DNA of 64,000 nt, taken from assembly GCF_018613715.1 (NCBI RefSeq), contig NZ_JAGGPT010000003.1, positions 124,001-188,000 on the forward strand. Reading direction: 5' to 3'. Origin of the DNA: Chryseobacterium sp. ISL-6. GTDB lineage: Bacteria > Bacteroidota > Bacteroidia > Flavobacteriales > Weeksellaceae. Positions within the stretch are counted from its first letter, which is position 1. Each line of letters opens with the position of its first letter. Shown here piece after piece: positions 48,377 through 57,104 of the stretch. A program made the translations under genes and the position numbers. Under the pieces are notes generated by a model, which saw only the letters and a program-made list of their open reading frames with translations, had not been told where the DNA came from and searched no databases.

Positions 48377-50131
48377 ATGAAAACGTATTTTTATCTATTA
48401 TGTATACTCTGTTTTCTGACCAGTAAGATTCATGCACAGACGTATATCCAGAATGTAACTGTTGTGGATGTTGTCAATAAAAAACTGGTTCCTAATCAAA
48501 CCGTTGTCATTACTAAAAACCTCATTTCTGAAATAAAACCTATCAATAAAATAAAAGTTCCTCAGGGTGCAAATGTTATAGATGGAAAAGGAAAGTTTCT
48601 GATGCCCGGAATGACTGATGCCCACGTTCATTTTTTTCAAAGCGGAGGTTTATATACAAGACCGGATGCTTTAGATCTCAGAAAGCAGGTTTCTTATGAA
48701 AAAGAAATTGACTGGGTACATCATAATATGGAAGACTTTCTATTAAGATATCTTAAAAATGGGATCACTTCTGTAATAGATGCTGGAGCTTCTTACAATT
48801 TTCTGGGACTTCGGGATTCATTCTCAAAAAACACAACTTTACCTTCTGTTTATATGACAGGTCCACTTATTACAACATATGAACCTGAGGTATTTAAAAA
48901 CCTTGATAAAAATGAACCCTTCAAATTGGTAGCTTCAGCTGAAGAAGCAAAAAAAATGGTTCTGGAGCAACTTCCCTATAAGCCGGATTTCATTAAAATA
49001 TGGTATATCGTAATGGCCAATCCAAAAGAGATGGAAGCTGCTGCAAAAAAGTATGAACCTATTATAAAAACTATTATTGACGAGGCTCATAAAAATAATT
49101 TAAAAGTTGCGGTTCATGCTACTGAAAGAATAACTGCTCAAATTGCGGTACAGAATGGTGCAGACTTTTTGGTACACGATATAGAAGATGAAATTGTTCC
49201 TGATGATTTTGTAAAACTCTTAAAATCTAAAAAAGTTGTTTTAAGCCCCACTCTTACTGTGATGGATAATTACTATAAGACTTTCGCACAGAAAAAGAAT
49301 TACAGTACTTATGAATTGGAAAATGCAAACCCACAAACAATAGGATCTATCTATGATCTTAAACATTTATCTGGTTCTTCAGACTCAATATTAGTCAGTG
49401 CAGTAAAAAAGCGTTTCAATCTTCCACAAATAGATATCTCTGCAGGAAAAAAAGACTCTATCAGGATGGTAAATTTAAAGAAGCTTTCAGACGGCGGTGT
49501 AACAATTGCTGCAGGTACTGATGCAGGAAATATAGCCACCCAACACGCGTCCTCTTTTATTATGGAACTCAAAGCAATGAAAGAAAGTGGAATGAACAAC
49601 TGGCAGGTCCTTGAGTCGGCAACTATTAGTCCTGCCAAAATATTTAACAAAGAAAATGTTTCCGGAAGTATAACAAAAGGTAAAATTGCAGATATGGTAC
49701 TTCTCAATTCAGATCCGACTGAAAGTTTAGATCATCTTACTCAAATAGAAATGGTGTTTAAAAACGGACAATCCATGTTACCGAGTAAGATCATAAAAGT
49801 AACTCCTGAAATTCTTGTACAGCAACAATTAAATGGCTACAATGCAAGAAATATCGATGCTTTTATGGATCCATATTCTGAAGATGTTGAACTTTATGTT
49901 TTCCCTGGTAAATTAATAAGCAAAGGGAAGGAAGCTATGAAGAAAAGCTACAGTGCCATGTTTGAGAAAATGCCTGATCTGCATTGTGAAATCAAAAGCA
50001 GAATCATTAATGGTAATTTCATTGTGGATAAAGAAAGTGTTTCAGGAATGCGAAAAAATGGAAAAGTGGAAGCGACTGCTATTTATGAGATAAAAGATAA
50101 TAAAATTTCAAAGGTCTATTTCTTACCTTAA
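48377..50131 (+). CDS. Secreted amidohydrolase with C-terminal NTF2/SnoaL-like domain
   Basis: This 584-residue protein has a signal peptide ending SKIHAQ. The amidohydrolase part shows the metal site MPGMTDAHVHFFQSGG, the His in LKVAVHATERI, and the Asp in AAGTDAGNIATQHA. The C-terminal residues about 475-584 (YNARNIDAFMDPYSEDVELY, YSAMFEKMPDL) form an NTF2/SnoaL-like domain, so this is a fusion. Amidohydrolases cleave C-N bonds of cyclic or peptide-like substrates; the substrate here is unknown. It is probably periplasmic. A 21-bp-period repeat lies 70 bases before the start. Confidence 0.87.
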   Translation: MKTYFYLLCILCFLTSKIHAQTYIQNVTVVDVVNKKLVPNQTVVITKNLISEIKPINKIKVPQGANVIDGKGKFLMPGMTDAHVHFFQSGGLYTRPDALDLRKQVSYEKEIDWVHHNMEDFLLRYLKNGITSVIDAGASYNFLGLRDSFSKNTTLPSVYMTGPLITTYEPEVFKNLDKNEPFKLVASAEEAKKMVLEQLPYKPDFIKIWYIVMANPKEMEAAAKKYEPIIKTIIDEAHKNNLKVAVHATERITAQIAVQNGADFLVHDIEDEIVPDDFVKLLKSKKVVLSPTLTVMDNYYKTFAQKKNYSTYELENANPQTIGSIYDLKHLSGSSDSILVSAVKKRFNLPQIDISAGKKDSIRMVNLKKLSDGGVTIAAGTDAGNIATQHASSFIMELKAMKESGMNNWQVLESATISPAKIFNKENVSGSITKGKIADMVLLNSDPTESLDHLTQIEMVFKNGQSMLPSKIIKVTPEILVQQQLNGYNARNIDAFMDPYSEDVELYVFPGKLISKGKEAMKKSYSAMFEKMPDLHCEIKSRIINGNFIVDKESVSGMRKNGKVEATAIYEIKDNKISKVYFLP

Positions 50132-50154
50132 TATAGCTTCAAATACTTACAAAT

Positions 50155-50187
50155 AAAAGACAGTTCCTTCGGGCTGTCTTTTTTTTA
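50155..50187 (+). terminator. Terminator after the amidohydrolase gene
   Basis: AAAAGACAG and CTGTCTTTT pair across a ten-base loop, followed by a T run. It separates this gene from the next repeat-carrying promoter. Confidence 0.88.
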
Positions 50188-50190
50188 TAC

Positions 50191-50221
50191 TTCACCAAGT
50201 GAAAACTCTATTTCACCAAGT
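50191..50221. promoter_or_regulatory. Paired direct repeat, predicted LytTR site 2
   Basis: TTCACCAAGT occurs at 50191-50200 and 50212-50221, a 21-bp period. A -7-like TAATTTTA at 50249-50256 lies 27 bases further, and the SIMPL gene starts 59 bases after the site. Confidence 0.75.
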
Positions 50222-50280
50222 CTCTCCATTTCCGGTTTTGAATCGGACTAATTTTACTTCAGAATTTAAAACAAAAAATT

Positions 50281-50955
50281 ATGAAATTGAGACATTTTTT
50301 ATTAATCGGATTCCTTACAGCAGGAAGTTTAATCAGCGCACAGGAAGTAAAGAAAAACGCAATTGAAGTAACAGGTGTTGCTGAAATGGAAGTAGAACCG
50401 GATGAAATTATTTTTAACATCGGAATAAAAGCTGACAATAAAAATGAACTGGCGGATAATGAAAAGAAATTATTCGAAACATTAAAAAGCAATGGAGTAA
50501 AAAATGAAGATATCACCTTCAAATCCATGTATCAGAATATATATTCAAAAACAGCCAAGTTTACCAAAAGCTTTCAGTTTAAAGTAAATGCAAAAACTAA
50601 CCTAAGTAAAGTATTTGAGGGACTTAATCAAAAGTGGGTAAGCAACCTTAATATTTCGGAGGTAAAAAACACTAAGATTGCTGAATTCAGAAAAACAGTA
50701 AAAATAAATGCTCTAAAAGCAGCTAAAGAAAAAGCTGATTATCTATTGGAAAGTATGGGTAAAAAAACGGGTGCTCCTTTAGAAATTGTAGAAATAGAAG
50801 ACTACACAAGTGATACCGTTCTTCCAATTGGAGCTTATGCAAGAAAATCCAACACTGTACAAATGGAAGCAGATGCAGGTGTAGATTATTCTTTCGACAA
50901 TATCGAAAACATCAAATTGAAGTACAGTATCAAAACAAGATATGAAATACTTTAA
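50281..50955 (+). CDS. SIMPL-domain (DUF541) secreted protein
   Basis: This 224-residue protein has a signal peptide ending GSLISAQE. The SIMPL/DUF541 core has AIEVTGVAEMEVEPDEIIFN, VKNEDITFKSMYQNIY and KINALKAAKEKADYLLESMG. Bacterial members such as BP26 form ring-like or channel-like assemblies in the periplasm; the role is otherwise unclear. It is one transcription unit between two terminators, with a paired repeat at its promoter, and may be co-regulated with the genes before and after. Confidence 0.88.
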   Translation: MKLRHFLLIGFLTAGSLISAQEVKKNAIEVTGVAEMEVEPDEIIFNIGIKADNKNELADNEKKLFETLKSNGVKNEDITFKSMYQNIYSKTAKFTKSFQFKVNAKTNLSKVFEGLNQKWVSNLNISEVKNTKIAEFRKTVKINALKAAKEKADYLLESMGKKTGAPLEIVEIEDYTSDTVLPIGAYARKSNTVQMEADAGVDYSFDNIENIKLKYSIKTRYEIL

Positions 50956-50963
50956 AACGATAT

Positions 50964-50994
50964 AAAGGCAGTTCATAAGAGCTGCCTTTTTTTC
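50964..50994 (+). terminator. Terminator after the SIMPL gene
   Basis: AAAGGCAG and CTGCCTTT pair around a short loop, followed by a T run. Confidence 0.85.
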
Positions 50995-51005
50995 TAAAAT
51001 AACTA

Positions 51006-51036
51006 TTCACCAAGTCAAATCTCCTACTCACCAAGT
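51006..51036. promoter_or_regulatory. Paired direct repeat, predicted LytTR site 3
   Basis: TTCACCAAGT at 51006-51015 and CTCACCAAGT (one mismatch) at 51027-51036 give a 21-bp period. A -7-like TAATTTTA at 51064-51071 lies 27 bases further. The MuiA-like gene starts 59 bases after the site, the same distance as at site 2. Confidence 0.73.
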
Positions 51037-51095
51037 CTTCAGATTTTCAGCCTGAGATTCAGATAATTTTACTTTAGAATTTTAAATAATATACT

Positions 51096-52694
51096 ATGAA
51101 ATACTTATTAATACTATTCACTCTTTCAGTTTCTTTATTCAAATCTCAAGAACTGAAAAAAGAAATAGATGTAAAGCAAGCTACCCTATTCTTGCAAGGC
51201 GCAAAAGTTTTTGGCAGCACAAATGTCTCTTTGCAGAAAGGAAAAAATACCGTACGAATTATCAATCTTCCAAATGATATCGACGAAAATACCTATAAAA
51301 TTAACCTTGAAAAAAATACCACGCTCCTATCTATCACGCCACAAAATAATTATTTACAAAATGACGAAATGTCTGAAGGCGAGAAAAAACTGGAGAATGA
51401 AAGAAAAAAACTTCAACGACAGGTAAGTTTATTGAATATTCAAATTAAAAACCTTACGGGTGAGCAGAATATCATTAATGATAATCTTAAAGTTTCTACG
51501 AATGATAAATCTACTCCACAGGATCAGTTGATAAAATTAACAGAGTTTTATAGAAAAAGAATGCTTGAAATTGATAACCAGGTATTTTTACTGAATGAAC
51601 AGAAAAGTGGATTTGATGAAAGTATAGCCAAGATCAATAAACAATTTACCGAAGAGCAGACTCACAAGAATAAAAACAAAAAAGAACTTCTCCTTGAAAT
51701 TCTTGCTGATCATGAAATGAATGTAAATCTTGGTGTCAGCTATATTGTTTCTAATGCTGGCTGGATTCCATCTTATGATCTACGTGCTGAATCTACAAAA
51801 AAACCTCTTGAGATCGTTTATAAAGGAAAAATCTATCAGAAAACAGGTCAGGACTGGAATAATGTAAAATTATTTGTTTCAACCTACAGGCCCTCTTATA
51901 ACCAAAACCGCCCTATTTTATCACCACTCTACGTAACCGAGTACACTCCTTATGATTCTCAAAAAGAACTTGCAGCCTATTCGATAAAAGCTAAAGCTGA
52001 ATTGACGAATGCCTATCAAATGCGTGCAGAAGAGATTGCAGCACCCAGCCAAATCCCAGTAGCAACCGTTTCTGATAATCAGATGAATGTGATGTATGAA
52101 TTAAAATTCAATCAGACCATTGTAAGTCAGGAAAAGGAACAGTATGTAATTCTGGATAAAAAAGAGGTCAATGCTACTTACAAGTACCACACCGTACCAA
52201 AGCTTAATAATCAGGTATTCCTGATGGCATTTGTGAAAAACTGGCAAAACCTCAACCTGATATCTGGTGAAGCCAATATCTACTTTGAAGATAACTATAT
52301 CGGAAAAACCAATATTGCCAGTAACTATATCAAAGATGAGTTTCCAATATCTCTTGGTGTTGATGAAAGAATTACTGTAAAAAGAGTAAAACAGGAAGAT
52401 AAAACTTCTCAAAAAACCCTGAGTTCAAATAAATGGGAAACAGAGTCTTATCAAATACATATCAGAAACAATACGAAAGAAAACATTGACCTGGAGATTC
52501 TTGACCAGCTTCCTATAAGTGAAAATTCCAAAGTATCAGTAAAAGCTTTAGAAATAGGCAATGGAGATTTTGACGGGAAAACGGGAACCATCCTTTGGAA
52601 CAGAAAGATCACCAGCGGTGGCTCAGACACCATCAACTTTTCTTTTGAAGTGAAATATCCTAAAGACATGCAAATTCAATATTACAGCAGATAA
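51096..52694 (+). CDS. MuiA-like (DUF4139/DUF4140) secreted protein
   Basis: This 532-residue protein has a signal peptide (SVSLFKSQ) and the mucoidy inhibitor MuiA family layout. The N-terminal beta part (VKQATLFLQGAKVFGSTNVS, KGKNTVRIINLP) is followed by a coiled coil (about 95-190), then the DUF4139 domain (VSYIVSNAGWIPSYDLRAES, VKLFVSTYRPSYNQN, WNRKITSGGSDTINFSFEVK). MuiA-type proteins affect exopolysaccharide or stress phenotypes when overexpressed; the mechanism is not known. It starts a unit with the VWA gene 20 bases after its stop. Confidence 0.87.
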   Translation: MKYLLILFTLSVSLFKSQELKKEIDVKQATLFLQGAKVFGSTNVSLQKGKNTVRIINLPNDIDENTYKINLEKNTTLLSITPQNNYLQNDEMSEGEKKLENERKKLQRQVSLLNIQIKNLTGEQNIINDNLKVSTNDKSTPQDQLIKLTEFYRKRMLEIDNQVFLLNEQKSGFDESIAKINKQFTEEQTHKNKNKKELLLEILADHEMNVNLGVSYIVSNAGWIPSYDLRAESTKKPLEIVYKGKIYQKTGQDWNNVKLFVSTYRPSYNQNRPILSPLYVTEYTPYDSQKELAAYSIKAKAELTNAYQMRAEEIAAPSQIPVATVSDNQMNVMYELKFNQTIVSQEKEQYVILDKKEVNATYKYHTVPKLNNQVFLMAFVKNWQNLNLISGEANIYFEDNYIGKTNIASNYIKDEFPISLGVDERITVKRVKQEDKTSQKTLSSNKWETESYQIHIRNNTKENIDLEILDQLPISENSKVSVKALEIGNGDFDGKTGTILWNRKITSGGSDTINFSFEVKYPKDMQIQYYSR

Positions 52695-52714
52695 CCTTAT
52701 TAAAAATATAAATA

Positions 52715-53914
52715 ATGACAACTTTTAAAATTTTAACATTAGCAATAGGCGCTGCTTTTTTAAGCTCAAACAGCCTGACTGATATTCGTTGTGCAAGTAA
52801 AAAAAATACTGAAACAAATGAGAATATACCGACACGAAATGCTTCTTTAACTCCGGTAAATCATGCAGGCAAAGAAAATAAGATTCAGGTCGCTCTTTTA
52901 TTGGACACTTCAAACAGTATGGATGGACTGATCGATCAGGCAAAATCCAGGTTGTGGAATATTGTTAATACATTAACGACATTGAAATACGATGGAAAAG
53001 CTCCCCAAATAGAGATCGCTCTTTATGAATATGGAAATGATGGAATCTCAGATGAAAATTTCATCAGACAGGTAACTCCATTAACACAAGATCTGGATTT
53101 GGTTTCAGAAAAATTATTTGCTTTAAGAACCAATGGTGGAAATGAATATTGTGGTGCTGTTATCCGCGATGCAACATTGAATCTGAACTGGGATAAAAAT
53201 GACAAAAGCATGAAACTGATCTATATCGCGGGTAATGAACCTTTTGATCAGGGAAGAATTAATTATAAGGAAGTTATCTCCTCTGCGAAAGCTAAAAAAA
53301 TATATACCAACACTATTTTCTGTGGGGATAGAAATGAGGGAATCCAATCCTTTTGGCAGAATGGAGCTGTTTCTGGCGATGGAAAATATTTCAATATCGA
53401 TAGCGACCTAAAAGTAATTTATATTGAAACACCTTATGATATAAGAATTTCGGAATGCAATACAAAACTTAATGATACTTATATCTATTATGGAAGTCAT
53501 GGATCTGAATATAAAAGTAAACAAATGATGCAGGATAAAAATGCCGAGGTTCAATCAGTTTCCAATGCTGTAGAAAGAACTGTTGCTAAAAGTAAGAAGA
53601 ATGCTTATAAAAATGACCATTGGGATCTTGTGGATAAAGCTGAAAAAGATGTAAACTTTATCACAACGGTTAAAGAGAGTGAGCTTCCCACTGAATTAAA
53701 GGGTAAAAGTAAAGAAGAGGTAAAAAAAGTAGTGGGTCAAAAGTCAGCAGAAAGAGGAAAAATTCAACGAGAGATTGAAGAGCTATCTAAAAAAAGACAA
53801 GATTATATTGATAAAGAAATGAAAAAACGTGGCAATGCAGATTCTGATGATCTTGGAAAAGCGATTGAAAAATCTATTTTAGAATTGGCTAAGAAAAATG
53901 GATATAGTTCATAA
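52715..53914 (+). CDS. VWA-domain protein with MIDAS site
   Basis: This 399-residue protein has an N-terminal signal sequence (ILTLAIGAAFLSSNSLTDIR). Its Cys26 in RCASK may be lipidated, but the lipobox is weak. The von Willebrand A domain has VALLLDTSNSMDGLIDQAK (DxSxS of the metal-ion-dependent adhesion site), TNGGNEYCGAVIRDATLNL and KLIYIAGNEPFDQG. The C-terminal third is Lys/Glu-rich and helical. VWA proteins mediate protein contacts in the envelope. It is the second gene of the MuiA-like unit and is closed by a terminator. Confidence 0.85.
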   Translation: MTTFKILTLAIGAAFLSSNSLTDIRCASKKNTETNENIPTRNASLTPVNHAGKENKIQVALLLDTSNSMDGLIDQAKSRLWNIVNTLTTLKYDGKAPQIEIALYEYGNDGISDENFIRQVTPLTQDLDLVSEKLFALRTNGGNEYCGAVIRDATLNLNWDKNDKSMKLIYIAGNEPFDQGRINYKEVISSAKAKKIYTNTIFCGDRNEGIQSFWQNGAVSGDGKYFNIDSDLKVIYIETPYDIRISECNTKLNDTYIYYGSHGSEYKSKQMMQDKNAEVQSVSNAVERTVAKSKKNAYKNDHWDLVDKAEKDVNFITTVKESELPTELKGKSKEEVKKVVGQKSAERGKIQREIEELSKKRQDYIDKEMKKRGNADSDDLGKAIEKSILELAKKNGYSS

Positions 53915-53950
53915 CATAAAAATTTTCACATCCTTTTCATAGTTTTAAAA

Positions 53951-53988
53951 CTGGTGGCTGAGGTTCCCAAAGCCACCGTTTTTTTTAT
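53951..53988. terminator. Terminator after the VWA gene
   Basis: GGTGGCT and AGCCACC pair around an 11-base loop followed by a long T run. The converging oxidoreductase gene ends at the same spot. Confidence 0.87.
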
Positions 53989-55190
53989 CGTCCAAATTTA
54001 AAATATCTCGATAAGGGATGTTTTTTATTTTTCATAAACTTAGAGCTCATTTCCATTCCCGTCACAGAAAAAGTAATCCCATTTCCACCAAAACCAAGTA
54101 CAAAATAAGAGTTTTTAAAGTTTTTATGCTCCCCGATATAAGGTAATCCATCTTTTGTTTCACCAAAAGTACCAGCCCAGACAAAGTCGGTATAAAAATG
54201 ATAATCGGGTTTAATTTTTTTTAAGGTCTTTATAATTTCCTTTTCTTTTTTATTGAGCAAAGCATCACGCTTTCCGGCATCATAGAAATCCTCATCTCCA
54301 CCTCCGATCAATAATCGGCCATCATCTGTAGTTCTCATGTACATATATGGTTCATCGGTATTCCAAACAAGCGTATTTGTTATATTCTTAAATTTGTCAT
54401 GATCAATTTCAGAAACGATAGCATAGGTACTTTTTAGATCTACAAAATTCTCTTTAAGTAAATTTTTACTCTCATACCCTATGCAATAGATGATCTTTTT
54501 AGCTTTAATTTGAGGACCGTTAGTTGTTGTGACTAAATTATATCCTTTATAATATTTTACAGATTTCATTTCTGTTTTATCAAATATAGCAAGCCCCTTT
54601 TTTCTATTGAATTCCAATAATTCGTGAGCAAATTTAAAAGCATCGATACTGGCTCCCTGTTTGGATACAATCCCGCCATAGGTATTTTGAAACCCAAATT
54701 CCTTCTGAATTTCTTCAGCTTCCAACCATTTTACTTCAAATCCATATTTTTTTCTGGCTTCAAATTCTTTTTTTAACCAGGATACATCTTTCTTTTTCGA
54801 AGCAAAATACAGAGACCTTTTTCTCTTAAACCCAGCTTCTGTTTTTATTTCTTTAGTTAGTTTTTCTATAGTGTCAATTGAACCTGAACAAGCCTTGTAA
54901 CTTTCAACAGCACCTTTTTCTCCTATCAGATTTATAAGTTCATAAAGTGGAACATCAATTTCGTATTGCAACATGGATGTGGTTGCTGAGGTACTTCCAT
55001 TACAGATTTCCCGCTTATCTATAAGAATTGTCTGATATCCATCTTGTCGCATTTGATGAGCAATTAAACTCCCTGTTATTCCACCTCCTATTACCAGTAC
55101 ATCACATTCTTCATCTGATTTTAATGACGGATAAGAAGCTATCAACCCGTTTTTTACCAACCAAAATGGTTCATTAGACTTTAGATCCAT
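53985..55190 (-). CDS. FAD-dependent oxidoreductase (DAO family)
   Basis: This 401-residue protein has the FAD-binding Rossmann motif CDVLVIGGGITGSLIAHQM (GxGxxG) followed by the TILIDKREICNGSTSA strand. A central DAO domain follows, with DDGRLLIGGGDEDFYDAG near residue 304 and the C-terminal YFVLGFGGNGITFSV. DAO-family enzymes oxidise amino acids, amines or similar compounds; the substrate is unknown. It is cytoplasmic. It is a single gene divergent from the SpoIIAA-like gene. Confidence 0.88.
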   Translation of the reverse strand: MDLKSNEPFWLVKNGLIASYPSLKSDEECDVLVIGGGITGSLIAHQMRQDGYQTILIDKREICNGSTSATTSMLQYEIDVPLYELINLIGEKGAVESYKACSGSIDTIEKLTKEIKTEAGFKRKRSLYFASKKKDVSWLKKEFEARKKYGFEVKWLEAEEIQKEFGFQNTYGGIVSKQGASIDAFKFAHELLEFNRKKGLAIFDKTEMKSVKYYKGYNLVTTTNGPQIKAKKIIYCIGYESKNLLKENFVDLKSTYAIVSEIDHDKFKNITNTLVWNTDEPYMYMRTTDDGRLLIGGGDEDFYDAGKRDALLNKKEKEIIKTLKKIKPDYHFYTDFVWAGTFGETKDGLPYIGEHKNFKNSYFVLGFGGNGITFSVTGMEMSSKFMKNKKHPLSRYFKFGR

Positions 55191-55306
55191 ATTAATATTT
55201 TACAATAAATGTAATGATTTTTATGAGTTTTTAACGCTTTCCCCTGTATTAATGGTGTAATTATTGTTGGTTGAGATAGAATCAAACCACACTAAATATT
55301 AATATT

Positions 55307-55687
55307 ATGATAACTATCATTCCAGAAGCACCGGAAAATGTTGCAGCATTTAATGCAACAGGAGAAGTAACGAGAGAAGATTTTGAAAACCTTGTTATTC
55401 CTCATGTAAAAAAGAAAGTAGATCAATTTGATGAGCTCAATTATTTATTGTATTTAGATACCGATCTGGATAATTTCACTATGGGCGCATGGTTACAAGA
55501 TGCTCTGTTAGGATTAAAAAATCTGGCCAACTGGAATCGAACTGCTATTGTCACTGATAATGCGGGAGTTCAAAATTTTACAGACATTTTCAGTGTTCTA
55601 TTGCCCGGTGAATTCAAGTCATTCCCTAAAGAAAATTTATACAATGCCCTTTACTGGTGTAAGAACGGTAATGAAGTTGAGGCATAA
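55307..55687 (+). CDS. STAS/SpoIIAA-like domain protein
   Basis: This 126-residue protein has the SpoIIAA-like pattern of strands and helices: VAAFNATGEVTREDFENLVI, LNYLLYLDTDLDNFTMGAWL and WNRTAIVTDNAGVQNFTD. This group of stand-alone STAS-fold proteins binds lipids or quinones and is often regulated by stress. Its role here is not known. A promoter-like spacer lies upstream and an efficient terminator follows. Confidence 0.82.
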   Translation: MITIIPEAPENVAAFNATGEVTREDFENLVIPHVKKKVDQFDELNYLLYLDTDLDNFTMGAWLQDALLGLKNLANWNRTAIVTDNAGVQNFTDIFSVLLPGEFKSFPKENLYNALYWCKNGNEVEA

Positions 55688-55694
55688 AAGGGAT

Positions 55695-55722
55695 AAAAAA
55701 AGAGGCAGTTAGCCTCTTTTTT
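55695..55722. terminator. Terminator between convergent STAS and MFS genes
   Basis: AAAAAGAGGC and GCCTCTTTTT pair across a five-base loop; T/A runs flank it. Confidence 0.87.
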
Positions 55723-55741
55723 ATTGATAATATGAAATAGA

Positions 55742-56926
55742 TTAAACTAAAGCCTCCTCTTTCAGAAGTTTTGAAGCTCTGTATAAATACATATATCTAA
55801 TACTAATTAATAGCCCTATAAATGTCATTCCTACTCCAACGAGAGAAGGATATTTAAATGAAAAACCATGTTCTAAAGGAATTCCGCCTAAGAATGCTCC
55901 CATTGCATTAGCTATATTAAATGCAGCCTGCATAAAAGCAGCAGCCATCATTTCGCTTCTCGGAGCCGCTTTCATCATCATTATATTAATTGGTGCAGCC
56001 ACAGACATCGATAATGCTCCACATATGAATGTCAATACTAAAGCGATTGTTCTGTTTTCAGAAAAGAAAAATATCCCAGCTAAAGAGGTCATCATAAGAA
56101 ATAATAAAAGTGAACACGTCTTTTCAGGACCTAATTTATCTGATAAAAAGCCTCCAGCCAAATTTCCCACTACCATTCCTGCTCCAGCAAGAACCATTAC
56201 ATAAGCCATTTGACTGCTTTTAATTCCAGCAATGATCGTCATTAGTGGAGTTATATAACTGAACCATGTAAAAAGTCCACCAAATCCGATTGCTGTAATC
56301 AAAAGTACTAGCCAGGATTGTTTATGTTTAAGAAATTTTAATTCTTCCAGAAAGTGGGTATCTTGTTTGGTTTCCATAGCAGGCAGCCAGAATTTTAAAA
56401 ACAATAAGGCAAACAATCCGATTACAGCTACAATGACGAAATACCATTTCCAATGAAATGTATGCCCAATATAGGTAACCAAAGGAACCATAGCCAGGTT
56501 TGCTACAGTGAGACCTGTAAACATTAACGAGATATAGAAAGCTTCTTTTCCTTTTCCTGCCAGCCTTGAGGCTACTACCGTTCCTACACCGAAGAACGCT
56601 CCGTGCGGCAAACCAGACAGGAACCTGATGATCAACATTGATGTATAATCTGGGGCTATCGCTGATAAACCATTAAACAATGTAAAAATCATCATTAAGA
56701 CAATCAGTACTTTCTTAGGTGGAAATTTCACTGAATAACCGATCAATATCGGAGCACCAATAACCACTCCTAGTGCATAAGCCGAAATTAAATGTCCGGC
56801 TTCCGGAATACTTACATGAAGTGTCTTGGCAATATCAGGTAATAAACCCATAATGGTAAACTCTGTAGTTCCAATCCCCAAACCACCAATTGCAAGTGGT
56901 ATTATCCTCTTATCTATCATTCCCAT
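55742..56926 (-). CDS. MFS transporter (AraJ/arabinose-efflux-like)
   Basis: This 394-residue protein has twelve predicted membrane helices. The N-terminal helix has IGGLGIGTTEFTIMGLLPDI and the loop between helices 2 and 3 has GAPILIGYSVKFPPKKVLI. The segment FLSGLPHGAFFGVGTVVASR is typical of the DHA1 AraJ/YdhP drug-efflux-like group. The substrate is unknown. It is divergent from the AraC-type regulator at 57105, which may control it. Confidence 0.88.
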   Translation of the reverse strand: MGMIDKRIIPLAIGGLGIGTTEFTIMGLLPDIAKTLHVSIPEAGHLISAYALGVVIGAPILIGYSVKFPPKKVLIVLMMIFTLFNGLSAIAPDYTSMLIIRFLSGLPHGAFFGVGTVVASRLAGKGKEAFYISLMFTGLTVANLAMVPLVTYIGHTFHWKWYFVIVAVIGLFALLFLKFWLPAMETKQDTHFLEELKFLKHKQSWLVLLITAIGFGGLFTWFSYITPLMTIIAGIKSSQMAYVMVLAGAGMVVGNLAGGFLSDKLGPEKTCSLLLFLMMTSLAGIFFFSENRTIALVLTFICGALSMSVAAPINIMMMKAAPRSEMMAAAFMQAAFNIANAMGAFLGGIPLEHGFSFKYPSLVGVGMTFIGLLISIRYMYLYRASKLLKEEALV

Positions 56927-57104
56927 ATCATTAAAAAAAATCTTTGGATTGCTGCTTTTCTAAACACCGTCTACAACCCTTTGTTTTTGAAAGTGCAAAA
57001 ATCGGCAGAAATATTTATTTCCACTTCTACTCAAATGATAAAAATTTGCTCTATATTAACCTTTTTACTTAATTTTGAATTAAGAAATAATCAAGATAGA
57101 ACCA

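Noticed and set aside
48276..51036. CRISPR-like array from the TTCACCAAGT repeats
   Set aside because: There are only two copies per locus, 10 bases long, each at a promoter; no array or cas gene is present.
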